Assembly: GCA_019090615.1 (NCBI GenBank)
Contig: JAHRVQ010000049.1
Span: forward strand, 122,109 to 186,108
Direction: 5' to 3'
DNA: 64,000 nt
Origin: Pseudomonadales bacterium
Lineage (GTDB): Bacteria; Pseudomonadota; Gammaproteobacteria; Pseudomonadales; Azotimanducaceae
Positions 27,298 to 38,400 of the stretch are shown one piece after another (position 1 is the stretch's first letter; every line of letters begins with the position of its first letter). The notes under the pieces were generated by a model. The model was not told where the DNA came from and did not search any database. It saw nothing but the letters and a program-made list of their open reading frames with translations. Both the position numbers and the translations under genes were made by a program.

Positions 27298-28422
27298 ATG
27301 TTGAACACAAGCATTATCACCGCCATACCAGGCCTTAGGGGTATTCGCCAGGACTGGTTAGATTTGTTAGAAAACAGTGATGCTGACAACCTGTTTCTAA
27401 CACCTGACTGGATAGATAGTTGGTTGGCCGTTGTTGGTTCTTCAGCGACAAATAGTTTAGCTGCGAAATCACCAGAGTTATTTGTGATAACGGTATATAA
27501 GGGTGATAAATTGGTGGCGTTAGCGCCCTTTTATCTGCGTAAAGTTCGATTGTTTGGTGTGCTGTCTTATCAATGCTTAAGGATCCTGGCGGATGAAAAT
27601 ACTTCTTCTGAATACCTTGACCTGATTATCCACAGCGCTTACGAAAATGACGCGCTAGACGCTATTGCGGAGGTTATCTGGTCAAATCGTGGACGTTATG
27701 CCTTTATCTGGATTCCTTATGCGGCAGATTGGAAGGGCGCAACAAAACGATTTCAATCATTGTTTCAGCGTGCCGGGTTACTCACGCAGTCAAGAAAGTA
27801 CTATTACCATGCGACCAGGTTGCCTGGGGGGAAAGCTGAATTTGATGCGGCATTATCCGCCAAGCAACGCAATAATATCCGTAGATATACAAAGAAGTTA
27901 GGTAGCTCAGGCAGCGTGAAACTGGTTGAATTATCCTCAAGCATGTCCTCAGACGCAGCGCTTAAGGTACTCATTTCACTTCACGAACAACGCTGGCAGT
28001 CACAAGGCCAGACAGGAGCGTTCGTTCGTAAACCAGTGTTCCATCAATTTATTGCTCACTATGGAAGAGTTGCTGCAGCCAACGGGGCACTGGCGGTATT
28101 GTGTGTCTATCAAGGGGATGAACCTATTGCAGCGCGCTACGGGTTTATCTATAAAAATACCCTGTATGAAATTCAGGCTGGATTTAAACCAACAATGAAT
28201 GGTGCAGGGGTCGTTAATATCTATCTGGCTATTCACTACTGTATTGATGCTGGATTTGAAGTATATGATTTTCTAGCCCATGAGGGTGAGTATAAACATC
28301 GCTATAACGCTGAGGAACGTAGCGGTAGCAGTTGGTTTGCAGGTAAAGACACACTATTGAACAGGTTAATATTTAAAATCGGTTTATGGCCTATGGGGCG
28401 CTATTTGTCATGGCCTGGATAA
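27298..28422 (+). CDS. GNAT-fold acyltransferase, CelD/BcsL-like (Acetyltransf_6)
   Basis: About 374 residues from the ATG at 27298. The pattern LFLTPDWIDSWLAVVG at the start, LVALAPFYLRK near residue 90, KQRNNIRRYTKKL and FVRKPVFHQFIAHYG in the middle, and AARYGFIYKNTLYEIQAGFKP with DFLAHEGEYKHRY at the end are typical of the CelD/FemAB-like double-GNAT proteins in cellulose and EPS loci. They are thought to acylate sugars or aminoacylate carriers, but substrates are rarely known. An upstream GTG at 27235 would add 21 residues with no family match. It converges on the GT4 gene with only 6 bp between stop codons. Confidence 0.8.
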   Translation: MLNTSIITAIPGLRGIRQDWLDLLENSDADNLFLTPDWIDSWLAVVGSSATNSLAAKSPELFVITVYKGDKLVALAPFYLRKVRLFGVLSYQCLRILADENTSSEYLDLIIHSAYENDALDAIAEVIWSNRGRYAFIWIPYAADWKGATKRFQSLFQRAGLLTQSRKYYYHATRLPGGKAEFDAALSAKQRNNIRRYTKKLGSSGSVKLVELSSSMSSDAALKVLISLHEQRWQSQGQTGAFVRKPVFHQFIAHYGRVAAANGALAVLCVYQGDEPIAARYGFIYKNTLYEIQAGFKPTMNGAGVVNIYLAIHYCIDAGFEVYDFLAHEGEYKHRYNAEERSGSSWFAGKDTLLNRLIFKIGLWPMGRYLSWPG

Positions 28423-28428
28423 TAGCGG

Positions 28429-29628
28429 CTATTGGCTTTTTACTTCCGAAAGGCATTGGCCCCATCGTTTTGCTAACAACAATCGATCACAATTATCGAT
28501 AACCAGGCGCCGGCCGGCCGCGGCCATTCGTTCTCGCATGGAAGAGTCCATAAGAAGGGTAGTGATATGCTCGGCATACAAATCAATGTCGTCTTCTTCA
28601 ACCACGAACCCAGTCAAGTTATTTTGCGCATAGTCTTTCAGGTCACCTACATCACTGACCACTGGCACAGCATTCATGGACATTGCTTCAAGCATTGCGA
28701 TTGATACCCCTTCCCAACGAGAAGTAAGGATAAATACTCGGGCTCGTGCAACAAGAGTTGGTACATCGTCTCGTTGGCCAAGGAATTTCACATTGTTTTC
28801 CAGATTGGCATCTTTGACGAATTTTTCCATCGTAGACCGATCTGGGCCATCACCGACGATTGTTAGACAGCATCGCGGTATTTTTTTGCTGATCTTCAAT
28901 ATTACCTCGAGCAGTCTGTCGGGTCTTTTGTACTCTGCTAGCCTGCCGACAAAAATAAGGTCAATATCTTTTTCGATGGGAATTGGGTGGTTGGTTTCGA
29001 TACTGCCGGTTATGACTTCAATACGGTTGTCAAATCCATTGGCAAGAATGTAATTTTTTGCAGATGAGCCTCTGACCACTGCTACATCAAATTCCCTCAT
29101 TAGACTTAAGGCGTTTGATTCGACAATGTTGGAGGGTTTTTCTAGCGCGACTAATAATTTGTTTTCAGCATGCCAACCACCGCCCTCAAGTTCGAGCGGA
29201 CCTGACGTGATTTGGTAGATAGCTTTAGCGCCGAATAACCTTGCACAACACAAAGCAGTGACTGCAGATGGGAAAATATGGTAGCCGATATATATATCAG
29301 CCGGGGTCTTAATGCCTTGAATAAAGGTCCATATTGCTTTGGCACCGGCCCTGCTAAACAGGGTATTTGCCCAGTCTGGTGGGCACCGGTAGATTAGATT
29401 AGGCAGTGCTACGATGGGTACGTCGCAAATTAGTATGACTTCACCGAAACCACTATTTACTAGCGGTGTTATGTGCGCGTGGAACCAATTGGGGTTGTGG
29501 AAGGTACCATTGACGATAATTCGGCGATGCGATCGCTTTGACCGAATCCATGGTTTGGTTAACTTTGATATCCAGCGCGCCACAAAATATATGGCCGTGA
29601 GTGAAATTACCGCAAAGAAACGGCCCAC
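28429..29628 (-). CDS. Glycosyltransferase, GT4 family
   Basis: A 399-residue GT-B enzyme. An N-terminal hydrophobic helix (FFAVISLTAIYFVARW) may anchor it to the inner membrane. The C-terminal nucleotide-sugar half shows LIFVGRLAEYKRPDRLLE, LTIVGDGPDR and the Glu-x7-Glu motif EGVSIAMLEAMSMNAVPVV, standard for GT4 retaining transferases. Sugar specificity cannot be read from the sequence. It lies 83 bp after a second GT4 gene on the same strand, and the two probably work in one repeat-unit assembly line. Confidence 0.9.
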   Translation of the reverse strand: MGRFFAVISLTAIYFVARWISKLTKPWIRSKRSHRRIIVNGTFHNPNWFHAHITPLVNSGFGEVILICDVPIVALPNLIYRCPPDWANTLFSRAGAKAIWTFIQGIKTPADIYIGYHIFPSAVTALCCARLFGAKAIYQITSGPLELEGGGWHAENKLLVALEKPSNIVESNALSLMREFDVAVVRGSSAKNYILANGFDNRIEVITGSIETNHPIPIEKDIDLIFVGRLAEYKRPDRLLEVILKISKKIPRCCLTIVGDGPDRSTMEKFVKDANLENNVKFLGQRDDVPTLVARARVFILTSRWEGVSIAMLEAMSMNAVPVVSDVGDLKDYAQNNLTGFVVEEDDIDLYAEHITTLLMDSSMRERMAAAGRRLVIDNCDRLLLAKRWGQCLSEVKSQ

Positions 29629-29711
29629 TTTAATAACCCATCCTTAATAATGGCAAGTTATGACTGGGGTTAATAAGGCATTTATCTTTATTGTACAGGT
29701 GAAGCTTAGGA

Positions 29712-30863
29712 CTAGTTTTTGTATTCATTGATAGCAGTTTCATATACCTCGAGTGTGGCCTTAGCTACCGCTTCAGGATGAAAGAGTTTTCTTGCTCTGA
29801 TTCGGGCATTGTCGATAATATCATGGCGTTTTTTGTCATCCGCCAGTAGTAAATCTATTGCGCGAGAGAGTTTAAGTACATTTGTTGGGTCGTCTAGCAG
29901 AATACCTGACTTATTGTTCTGGATCATGTCTGGAATCCCGCAAAGGTTTGACGCTATCACGGGTACGCCAAGTGCCATAGCTTCTGCAATGACCATGGGA
30001 GCATTTTCCTGAAAAGAGGGCAGTACTAGTAGAGTGGCCTTACTGAGTTGTTGTTTAACATCTGCCTGGGATAACATTCCCGGCATTTTGACCGAATTTT
30101 GAAGGCCGAGTTTTTCGATTTCCATTAACAGGGTTTGTTTATAGCTTGGGCTTGGCGCGCCACCACATAGTTCAATTTTCAGGTCTGGATATTTTTCCAT
30201 AAGACTAGCAGCAGCCTGCACAATGACTAACGGATTTTTCCTTGCATTAAGCCAGCCCAGGAATAAGATCGTTAATTTTTCTGGCTCTGGTTTCATCGCA
30301 AAGAACAGTGGGTCAACAGAATTCCAGATATCGAAAATTTTGGCGCTAGTGTGTAGCTTTATCTTTTTGTGTACATAAGGTGCGATAGAAATGAGATGGG
30401 TTTGGTCTCTGAGTCCTCTTTTTTCGGCATATTTCCAGAGTACCTGGCGAATTCTACTGTATGGTGCGTTTTCTGCCGGTAGATTTAGACTGTCAAACCC
30501 GTGTACAGTAAAAACTGTTGGGAACCCACAGAGCGGTGCACTTAAGCCCCAGGTCTCATGAAAATGAACAATTGACGGCCCGAGTTGACAAAGATATTTT
30601 CTGAGTCTGGATGTCGATGGACCAAAAAACACATCAAGAACCATAGGCCATTTGCTGCGGGGCAGGCGATGTACAGTTATGTTCGAGTGATTTTCTACAG
30701 CTGTTTCTGTGATACCATGTTCTAAAGTGACGATATGTAAATCATTAACACCGGCGACTAAAAGTGCTTTTGCAAGGCCAAGTGTTGCGCTTTCAACGCC
30801 GCCCTTTGGCTGATTAATGTGCGTGGGGAATCGGCTGACTAGTACAATTCTTTCCTTTTGCAT
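29712..30863 (-). CDS. Glycosyltransferase, GT4 family
   Basis: A 383-residue GT-B protein beginning MQKERIVLVSRF, with the acceptor-side glycine motif PKGGVESATLGLAKAL near residue 18. The donor half has ILFLGWLNARKNPLVIVQA, LCGGAPSPSYK and ENAPMVIAEAMALGVPVIASN with the catalytic Glu pair. No membrane segment is evident, so it should be peripheral on the cytoplasmic face. It is transcribed divergently from the deacetylase at 31130 and followed by the second GT4 gene. Donor and linkage unknown. Confidence 0.91.
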   Translation of the reverse strand: MQKERIVLVSRFPTHINQPKGGVESATLGLAKALLVAGVNDLHIVTLEHGITETAVENHSNITVHRLPRSKWPMVLDVFFGPSTSRLRKYLCQLGPSIVHFHETWGLSAPLCGFPTVFTVHGFDSLNLPAENAPYSRIRQVLWKYAEKRGLRDQTHLISIAPYVHKKIKLHTSAKIFDIWNSVDPLFFAMKPEPEKLTILFLGWLNARKNPLVIVQAAASLMEKYPDLKIELCGGAPSPSYKQTLLMEIEKLGLQNSVKMPGMLSQADVKQQLSKATLLVLPSFQENAPMVIAEAMALGVPVIASNLCGIPDMIQNNKSGILLDDPTNVLKLSRAIDLLLADDKKRHDIIDNARIRARKLFHPEAVAKATLEVYETAINEYKN

Positions 30864-31129
30864 AAATCCTTCGAGTTAAACTCGCAATTCGTAAGCGGTT
30901 GTCATTCTATAATGCTAAAACTAAAATATACAGAAGATCCTTTGCCTAAATAGGTATGCTGTGTTCAAAAAAACTTTGTGTGTCTGATGCCACAATCCTC
31001 TGCTATGCGTCTCTGAAGGAGAATGCCATTCACTTGAAGTTTGCTGAGAGCTGGTTATGAGTGGTTAAACTTCTGCATAAATTTCCTTAAGGTAATCGTA
31101 GTTTGGGGTAAAGAACCTAGGTTCCAATT

Positions 31130-32221
31130 GTGAAAAGTAGATTGAAAAAGTTAATAAAATTTGGGCCAAGGAAAGTGTCTCCAGCGGTGAATAAATTCTG
31201 CAAGCTGATACTTTTCCATCTCGGTGTCTATAAAATTATCATAACCTTATTCCGCAAACGGATTCCTATTCTGATGATACATGGCGTATTAGATGAAAGT
31301 TTAGGGTCATTCTGGGTCCCTAGTTGGCAGCGGACGTCCACCGCCCAGCTAGAAGCTACGATCACTGTTTTGAAGAAGTATTATCGTTTCGTATCAATGG
31401 ATGAAGTCGCGGATCTCCTGGCAGGTAAGAGTGTTACTAAATGCCCTGTTATGGCCCTGACTTTTGATGATGGATATCGTAATGTTTTGACCGATGCAAG
31501 TCCTGCTCTTGAGGCTGAAAACGTGCCTGCTATTGTTTATCTGATTTCGGTCTCGTTAGATATCAAGAAACTGATGTGGATTGATCGTATGGATTATGTT
31601 TTGCAACAAACTAATGCGTTGAGTGTTGATATCCTGCTTAAAAACAGATCCGTGACTATACGCCTGGCAGAATGGGAAAGTTTTGTGCAGGATTTCCGAG
31701 ACTTTCGGATTGAAGTCAAGTGTATGTACGAAGACGATCTGCAAATGAATCAGACGCTGGAAGCTGAGATAGGTCGACTGGAATCGTTGGCAATGGCTAG
31801 TCTTACGAGTGCGAGTGTTGAAGACCGAGTATCTGCGTTGCTTTCGTCAGCGGACCTTGAGGGTCTCGGATCAAAAATATTATTTGGTAGTCATACGGTG
31901 AGCCATGTCAGGCTTGACCATATAGGGCCAGAAAGGCTCGAGTGGGAACTAGCAGAATCAAAAAAGAAGATTGAAGGTCATACTGGCAAAAATTGCCAGC
32001 ATTTTTGTTTTCCGAATGGCGATTTTAATCGAGAAAGCGTGGATGCGCTTTTAAAGCAAGGTTATCGTACGGCGGTAACTACGCTTGAGGGCTGCAATAA
32101 AATTGGCGATGCAGAATTGTTGGCTCTGAGACGTGTCCCAATCCCGTATAGTACTCAGAACTATGAGATTGTTCACGCAATTGCAGTCAACTTGTTCAGG
32201 TCAGCTAAAGTCGAAGTTTAG
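31130..32221 (+). CDS. NodB-type polysaccharide deacetylase
   Basis: A 363-residue CE4-family protein. MIHGV near residue 50 and the metal/catalytic motif ALTFDDGYRNVL near residue 110 are clear. The second half has FGSHTVSHVRLDHI, the His-x3-His metal pair, and FCFPNGDFN. Between them is an insertion of roughly 110 residues (about 135-245), longer than in simple NodB enzymes. A basic, hydrophobic N-terminus (LKKLIKFGPRK and LILFHLGVYKIIITLF) suggests membrane attachment rather than a cleaved signal. It would remove N- or O-acetyl groups from the glycan or its precursor. GTG 31130 is used. This is the only plus-strand gene between 28.4 and 53.6 kb. Confidence 0.87.
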   Translation: MKSRLKKLIKFGPRKVSPAVNKFCKLILFHLGVYKIIITLFRKRIPILMIHGVLDESLGSFWVPSWQRTSTAQLEATITVLKKYYRFVSMDEVADLLAGKSVTKCPVMALTFDDGYRNVLTDASPALEAENVPAIVYLISVSLDIKKLMWIDRMDYVLQQTNALSVDILLKNRSVTIRLAEWESFVQDFRDFRIEVKCMYEDDLQMNQTLEAEIGRLESLAMASLTSASVEDRVSALLSSADLEGLGSKILFGSHTVSHVRLDHIGPERLEWELAESKKKIEGHTGKNCQHFCFPNGDFNRESVDALLKQGYRTAVTTLEGCNKIGDAELLALRRVPIPYSTQNYEIVHAIAVNLFRSAKVEV

Positions 32222-32540
32222 AGTAACCAGTCCCTAACCAGTTGCAAATTTGGTTGAGCTAGCTTACTCACATAAATGCCGTATTGGTTTGATTTGTTGG
32301 CGTAAATTGGATGTTGCGGGTCTTTCGAACTGTCTAGCTATTCGGAAAATACTTACTCTGCTGCAAGGTTTGTAGGCTATTTATATCTGTTCAAACACAT
32401 AAAGCTGCACGATAATAGAAACTATGTTTATTGAATGCCGATGACTATCGTTATTGGTAAGGATATCTGTTGCATTCTTATGGGCTGGTAAATTTGATAG
32501 AGATCGTGAGCACTAATGGTTTTGCAGCCTTTTAATTGGC
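32222..32540. other. Intergenic region between convergent deacetylase and sulfotransferase genes
   Basis: About 320 bases. I see no gene, no strong hairpin with a T run and no promoter motif. Confidence 0.4.
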
Positions 32541-33488
32541 TTAGCGATTATATCGCTCGAGCCACCTGGAAAAATAACCACCTTCAGTTTCACTCAATTT
32601 CTTGACGTCGTTGTAGTAAAAATCAACCAGGATGTCGTGTAGTTTGGGCGGTATTTCCTTGTCAAAGGATTGATTGATCTTTTTTTCGGTAGTATTTTGA
32701 TTTGGGTTATTAGAGACGGGGGGGAGACCAAGGAATTGACAGAGGCGTTCAGTGAGTTGCGTGGGGTGTTCTGTGATTTCGTCGTAGGCCGCTAGAAATA
32801 GTTGATCTTGATCAAAAAATTCCCGCCAGGTAGTTAGAATCTGTGCATAGTTTGATTGAGCGATCTTAGCGGGATGAAGCGCTTCCTTTTTAAGTGCTTC
32901 AAAGGGCAGGTCTGTTAACCTTTTGCGGCCTCTTTTTTGATGATATCGGAGTAACGACCAGGTTCGATCTACCGGCTCACGCATGATAAAAATGATTTTG
33001 CATTGCGGCATCATCTCTTTGATTGCCTTAACATCCCCGCGGTCTAAGACTGCGTATTGAGGTGTTATCTCTCCTTTTAGTTTGGTGCCTGCGGGAGAAA
33101 ATAAAGAGGCATACCATTCGTCGTCAGGTTTGCCAAAAAAATATCTGTAGTCCCATTTTAATTTTTCTAAAGAGGGCCTGGAAATATTGGATCCGATGGC
33201 CCTTGCCAGATGATATCGATACTTTGTGTATTGTTCGTCCCTGGCAAATAACCGGCGAAATATATGGGGATCATCGAGATGACTAGGTCCCAGGTATTTT
33301 GGGGATCTCGAAAAGTAATGCAGCTCCTTTATCCTGGGGATCCATATACCTGGCTGAGATTCCAATTGTTTAGAAATCCAAGTTGTTCCACTACGTGCAG
33401 CACCTATACCCAGGAAGTCAGGTAATAGTTTGTTCGTTTTCGCATCCATATTGAGAAAATTTCTAAGTGACTGACGGCTTATAGGCAT
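32541..33488 (-). CDS. PAPS-dependent sulfotransferase
   Basis: A 315-residue protein of the heparan/carbohydrate sulfotransferase fold. FLGIGAARSGTTWISKQL is the 5'-phosphosulfate-binding loop, and IIFIMREPVDRTWSLLRYHQ is the 3'-phosphate-binding strand-helix with the conserved Arg and Ser. KELHYFSR and the C-terminal LCQFLGLPP fit the family. It would move sulfate from PAPS to a hydroxyl or amino group of a sugar. PAPS can be supplied by the CysD-CysNC pair at 53.7-57.1 kb, which is unusual next to EPS genes and suggests a sulfated polymer (inference). The start could also be the ATG at 33449; neither has a good ribosome binding site. Confidence 0.88.
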   Translation of the reverse strand: MPISRQSLRNFLNMDAKTNKLLPDFLGIGAARSGTTWISKQLESQPGIWIPRIKELHYFSRSPKYLGPSHLDDPHIFRRLFARDEQYTKYRYHLARAIGSNISRPSLEKLKWDYRYFFGKPDDEWYASLFSPAGTKLKGEITPQYAVLDRGDVKAIKEMMPQCKIIFIMREPVDRTWSLLRYHQKRGRKRLTDLPFEALKKEALHPAKIAQSNYAQILTTWREFFDQDQLFLAAYDEITEHPTQLTERLCQFLGLPPVSNNPNQNTTEKKINQSFDKEIPPKLHDILVDFYYNDVKKLSETEGGYFSRWLERYNR

Positions 33489-33677
33489 CAGTGTGTTTTA
33501 GCCCAGTTAATTACCTGTTGCAGATTTCAAATAGAAGTGCCATGCGACTACAACCGCAGAGATTTCAGATGACCTGCTTCATCAAATATGAATTCTAGCA
33601 GGCTGATCCACTACATGCTTGCAATATGTTAATGGAATTTATACAGCAGCAACATAAAGTGTGAATCACTAGCCGGT

Positions 33678-35192
33678 CTAATTTGCTTTACCTGGGAGAA
33701 GGAGGTCCTTGGTAGATTGAGGTAATAGGAAGGCCCAAATGAGACCGAGCGTTGCAATTGAGGCGCAAGCGATGATGCAAAAACCGGTTAAATATGCCTC
33801 TGAAACCAGCGAAATGCGGGCCATATAAAAAAAGCTAGCCATCGGTATAAAGAAAAATGCCGGTATGATGATAACTGTAATTGCATAGGTTGAGAGTGGT
33901 ATTCCAAACCTTAATTGAAGTAGTACTGGTATAGACAGGCCTCTACTTATCGTCCAGATTATGGCGACGATATAGGCAGTAGATATAAAGTTGATACCAA
34001 ATAGTGACTGAGTTATGGGTACCAGAATAATTAAGCCGAGGACGGTGATGGAGAGACTAGCGACACCTAGCCTCCCATGTGCATTCAGTCCGGCCAATAC
34101 GCTAAATGCACCGGTATTTGCTATAGGTAGTAGTGAGCCTACTGCTAATATGGTAACTAATTCTCTATTTGCATACTGTTCACCCATCCATAAATAAACT
34201 ACGAGATCACCAAAGAAAAACATACCAAGAGATATAGGAATCGCAATACACATGAACATGGTACAGGTATCCATAATCAGATCATTCGCTTCCTGTTCCC
34301 GATCAAGCCCAACCAAACCGCTGCTAATTGGAACAAACATGTTAGCAATTTTCTGCATCATCCCTGCGCAAATGCGCACAAGTGTCTGACTTCGCGTATA
34401 GATAGCAAGTGCCGCTGGTCCCGTCGCCAATCCGAGTATAATTGCTGTGGTCTGAAATAGTATCAGTTGGCTACTGGTATTGGTTAGTGTTTTTAAGCCG
34501 AATTTTAGTTGTTGTTTTGCGACTGTTTTGTCCCACAGTGCTATGGTGAATTTTATTTCTGGGCAGATGGAATTTTTTACCATAATGCGGATGGTTGTTA
34601 CGAGTATTGAGGAAATCAGTACCAGAATTGAGAGGGTGATTAAATCGGCACCCATCTTGAGTGCAATAATAAGCGCTGCACCTAGCAGGACGTCTTGCGA
34701 TGCGTTAATTATATGGTGTAGATCCCACCTGTGAGCGCCAGTAAGCACACCGCGACTAGGATCACCTAGTAGTCGGATAATTAGTGATATACAAAACACT
34801 AATACGATTACCTGTACCTGATCAGGGTCAAAGCCTTCACCATCAAAGTTCTTTGCCAGCAATGTCAAAACCACTGTTACAACGACTAGTCCAAGGGATA
34901 CTAGTATTTGAAGCACGATAGCGGATGCATAAATTTTTAATTGCGACTGAAGGTCGCCATTGCCCCGATGAAGTGCGATATACCTGTTCACGCCTAAAGC
35001 GCCAATGCCGGTCAGAGCAAGATAGTTATAGGTGGCCCAGCCAAGGTCCCAAACCCCGAGCGTGGCTGTGCCAAGGTTGTCGCTAATTTGCCGTGGCACG
35101 ATAAACCCAGTTGCGGCAACAAATATTTGGGCGAGCCAGTAAACGATGACGTTGTATGAGAATTGACTTTTACCCGATAAATCTGGTTGCAT
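33678..35192 (-). CDS. Wzx-like polysaccharide flippase (MATE/MOP superfamily)
   Basis: A 504-residue integral membrane protein with about fourteen predicted helices in the arrangement of oligosaccharide flippases. The N-terminus (YNVIVYWLAQIFVAATGFIVPRQISDNLG) and the loops with Arg-rich cytoplasmic ends (GDPSRGVLTGAHRWD) are typical. It should flip the lipid-linked repeat unit to the periplasm for the Wzy-type enzyme. It is transcribed in the same direction as the sulfotransferase 189 bp downstream and the giant lipoprotein gene 231 bp upstream, but a large hairpin separates it from the latter. Confidence 0.88.
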   Translation of the reverse strand: MQPDLSGKSQFSYNVIVYWLAQIFVAATGFIVPRQISDNLGTATLGVWDLGWATYNYLALTGIGALGVNRYIALHRGNGDLQSQLKIYASAIVLQILVSLGLVVVTVVLTLLAKNFDGEGFDPDQVQVIVLVFCISLIIRLLGDPSRGVLTGAHRWDLHHIINASQDVLLGAALIIALKMGADLITLSILVLISSILVTTIRIMVKNSICPEIKFTIALWDKTVAKQQLKFGLKTLTNTSSQLILFQTTAIILGLATGPAALAIYTRSQTLVRICAGMMQKIANMFVPISSGLVGLDREQEANDLIMDTCTMFMCIAIPISLGMFFFGDLVVYLWMGEQYANRELVTILAVGSLLPIANTGAFSVLAGLNAHGRLGVASLSITVLGLIILVPITQSLFGINFISTAYIVAIIWTISRGLSIPVLLQLRFGIPLSTYAITVIIIPAFFFIPMASFFYMARISLVSEAYLTGFCIIACASIATLGLIWAFLLPQSTKDLLLPGKAN

Positions 35193-35291
35193 TAATTGAT
35201 TAGCTCCTGTTAGGAAGGCAGGGTGTTAAAAATAAGGTATCAGGGGTTTAAGCATGAATTTGTTTCGAAGCTGCAGGTATACATAGAATTA

Positions 35292-35334
35292 CCAACTATC
35301 TATAACTGGAAGGTCGCTAATTATAGATAGTTGG
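35292..35334. repeat. 14-bp perfect inverted repeat
   Basis: CCAACTATCTATAA (35292-35305) pairs perfectly with TTATAGATAGTTGG (35321-35334) across a 15-base loop. It lies between the giant gene's stop and the flippase start. No T run follows on either strand, so it could be a Rho-assisted terminator, an mRNA stabiliser or an operator. Confidence 0.75.
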
Positions 35335-35423
35335 CTGCTTCGATTGTATCGGTCAAGCTACAAATAGGTTGTAATTATGGGAATGAAGTAAGCAAGTCGA
35401 TTTATGCAGTAGTTGAATTACTT

Positions 35424-38400
35424 TCACAGCAAACTAATACCGCTAGCTTGCAGGTTTGAATTAAGTGGATCAGAAGCTTCGCTGGTGTCACCAAGCAGGT
35501 CAAATATTAAGACTGTAAATGTATAGAGGCCTAAATTCAATTCAGGCGATGCCCATGTTGTGCCTCCGCCAGGCCCAGTGACAACACGCTCAATAGTGGG
35601 AGAGCCCCCATCACGAGAGTACGAGATTTCATAGCCGTTGAGTTGGCTCGCGTCGATTGAAGTGGGATTGTCCCAGGCCAGGTAGACTTTTTGACCCTCG
35701 ATTACTTCGAGTTGAAATGAGAATTCGACCGGGTCTGCGATACCGTCATCTACACTCAGTTTTACTGTTGTGGAACCCAAATCAGCGCTAGTTGGAGTGC
35801 CCGTAATTTTGGGTAGGGTAGGATCTGATATGTCAAAAGTAGCCCAGGACGGTAGTTCAAATCCAGGGCTAATACCCAGTGTGAGTGAAGAATCTACATC
35901 AATATCATCTACCGTGAGAACGAAGCTATAAGAAAAATTGACGAAGCCAAATAATGGGGCAGTACCTGTCAGTGTGGGGGGATCATTAACATTGAAAACT
36001 GTTAAGGTCAGATTCTCAAGGGCGTCGCTGTCGTTATTATCGAATGCGGTTATTGTGATGTTGGATATAGATCCAACATCTATGTTTTCAGGCGTGCCGG
36101 TAATAACACCTGTGCTTGCGTCGAAGGTGGCCCAGGCAGGCAAGTTGATTTCTTTGACACCTTTCGCGCCGGAAATTATAGGTTCAAATGTGAATGGTTG
36201 TCCCTGGGTTGCGGTAGGAAATGAACCAGATATTGTGGGCGGGTTATTGATAATTTGAAGATCAAATGAATCTAGACTTGCCGAAAACTCACCGTCGTTT
36301 ACTGATATTACCAGGTTTGTGAGGGTTGTTACGTCACTATCGCCTGGTGTGCCCGAGAGCACCCCTGTAGGCTGGTCAAAACTGAGCCAGGCGGGTAAGG
36401 TCTGGTTGATTGAAAAGGAAAAGTTGTCGCCAATGTCGATGTCGACAGCAGCTGGGCTAAACGTGAAGAGGTTGTCCTCCGTGACACTGGTTGCGGGAGT
36501 GCCTGAAATAGTTGGTGCATCGTTAACATTAGTCACATTGAGGTCAAAAGGCGCTAAATTTGAAGTGGCGTCAGCGTTATCCTTAACGCTAATGGTCACG
36601 TTTACGTAAATACCCACGTCGTCATTGTCAGGTATGCCGCTCAGTGCGCCAGTAGAAGTATCAAAACTTGTCCATACCGGTTGGTTGGTAATTGAAAATG
36701 TCAGGTTTTCAGACGCATCGACATCGGCACCAGTGGGCGTGAAACTATAATTGCTATCCTCTGGCGTAGATGTAGTTGGTGAACCTGAAATAGTTGGTGC
36801 GTCGTTGACGTTGATGATGCTAAAGGCCAAATTGTCCACGGTTATAGATTCATTGTTATCACTTGCCGTAATTGAAATACCGCTCAATGAACCAACGTCA
36901 TCATTTGCTGGCGTACCAGAAATCAAGCCGGTTTGATTGTTAATACTCGCCCAGGCAGGTAAACCTGTGGCACTAAAGGCAGATGCACCAGCGGTATTTG
37001 GTTGATAGGAAAAAACTTCGTCCTCTGTGGCATCGGGTATGGACGCGCTTAGTTCTGGAGGAACGTTGTTAATTTGCAAATTAAACGCTGCTAAAGATGT
37101 GCTGATATTGCCGTCAGATACGGTGATTATCAGGTTTGATAACGTAGTTACATCGTCATCCCCAGGTACGCCAGAAAGTGCGCCTGTGCTAGTGTCAAAA
37201 TTGAGCCAGTTGGGTAACGCTTGATCTAGAGTAATACTCAATGAAAGTGTGTCGCCCAAATCAATATCGTTGATAGCTGGAGTGAAACTAAAACTACTGC
37301 TCTCATCGATAATGGTGCTGGGTATACCACTGATGGTTGGCGCATCATTGACGTTAATTATCTCGATATTGAAGAGCGGTAAAGCTACTGCAGCCTGTCC
37401 ATCAGAAACGGTTAAAATAATATTAGTAATGTTGCCAATATCTGCATTGGCAGGTGTGCCGGTTAGGCTACCTGTTTGATTGTCAAAAACAAGCCATGAT
37501 GGGAGGTCTACGTCCGCACTGAATGAAAATGTAAGGGTGTCTGTAGCATCTATATCAGACCCGTTGGGCAGGAAACTATAATTAGCTCCTTGTAGCACCT
37601 GGGTAGCGGGGGTACCGCTTAAGGTTGGTATATCATTGATATTTATGACTTCGATGTTGAATAATTCCAGTGATCTAGATGTTTCGCCATTGCTTACCGC
37701 AATTTCAATATTAGCGAAAAGGCGAACATCTTCATTTGCAGGTATACCACTTAATTGACCTGTTGAGGTGTTGAAATTAGCCCAGCCGGGCTTGTTCTCA
37801 ATAGTAAAAACAAGTGTTTTTTCTGGATCCCGATCACTTGCTACGGGTGTAAATGAATACTCTGCGTCCTGTTGTACAGTGGTATCTGCCAGGCCCGTAA
37901 TGGTAGGTCTGTTGAGGCCTATTAGTGATACTAAACTAGTTGATAGGTCGCCATTTGCATCAATAATAGTATATTTGAATGAATCATCTGCCTCTATATC
38001 GCCCACTGGGAGGTAGGTGAGCAGGTTTTCGTCAAGAGAGAGGGTGCCACGTTCTGCGCCTTCAGATATGACTATTTGAATGGGTGGGTTCTGGATGCCG
38101 GTCGCGCCTTCCAACAGGTCAATTGTTACAGCGATACCTCCAGTTACGATAGTCTTATCCTGAGATACAGGAATAGCATCGACAAAAACTACAACTTCCG
38201 CTGTTGTCATGTCTCCTGATGCGTCTTCGAGCGTATATTCAAATGTATCAAAGCCGCCAAAATTGGCATCTGGCAAATAATTTAGAACAGTGCCGTTGAC
38301 GGTGATCGTTGCGTTATCTGATGTGGCAGAAAGTAGAAGCGGTAATTCTACGGCCTGAAGGTCATTTTCAATAACATTTAAAGCAGTAGATATGCCGGCG

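Noticed and set aside
32222..32540. Hidden gene or RNA between deacetylase and sulfotransferase
   Set aside because: No coding-like frame, no stable hairpin with T tract and no tRNA-like fold seen.
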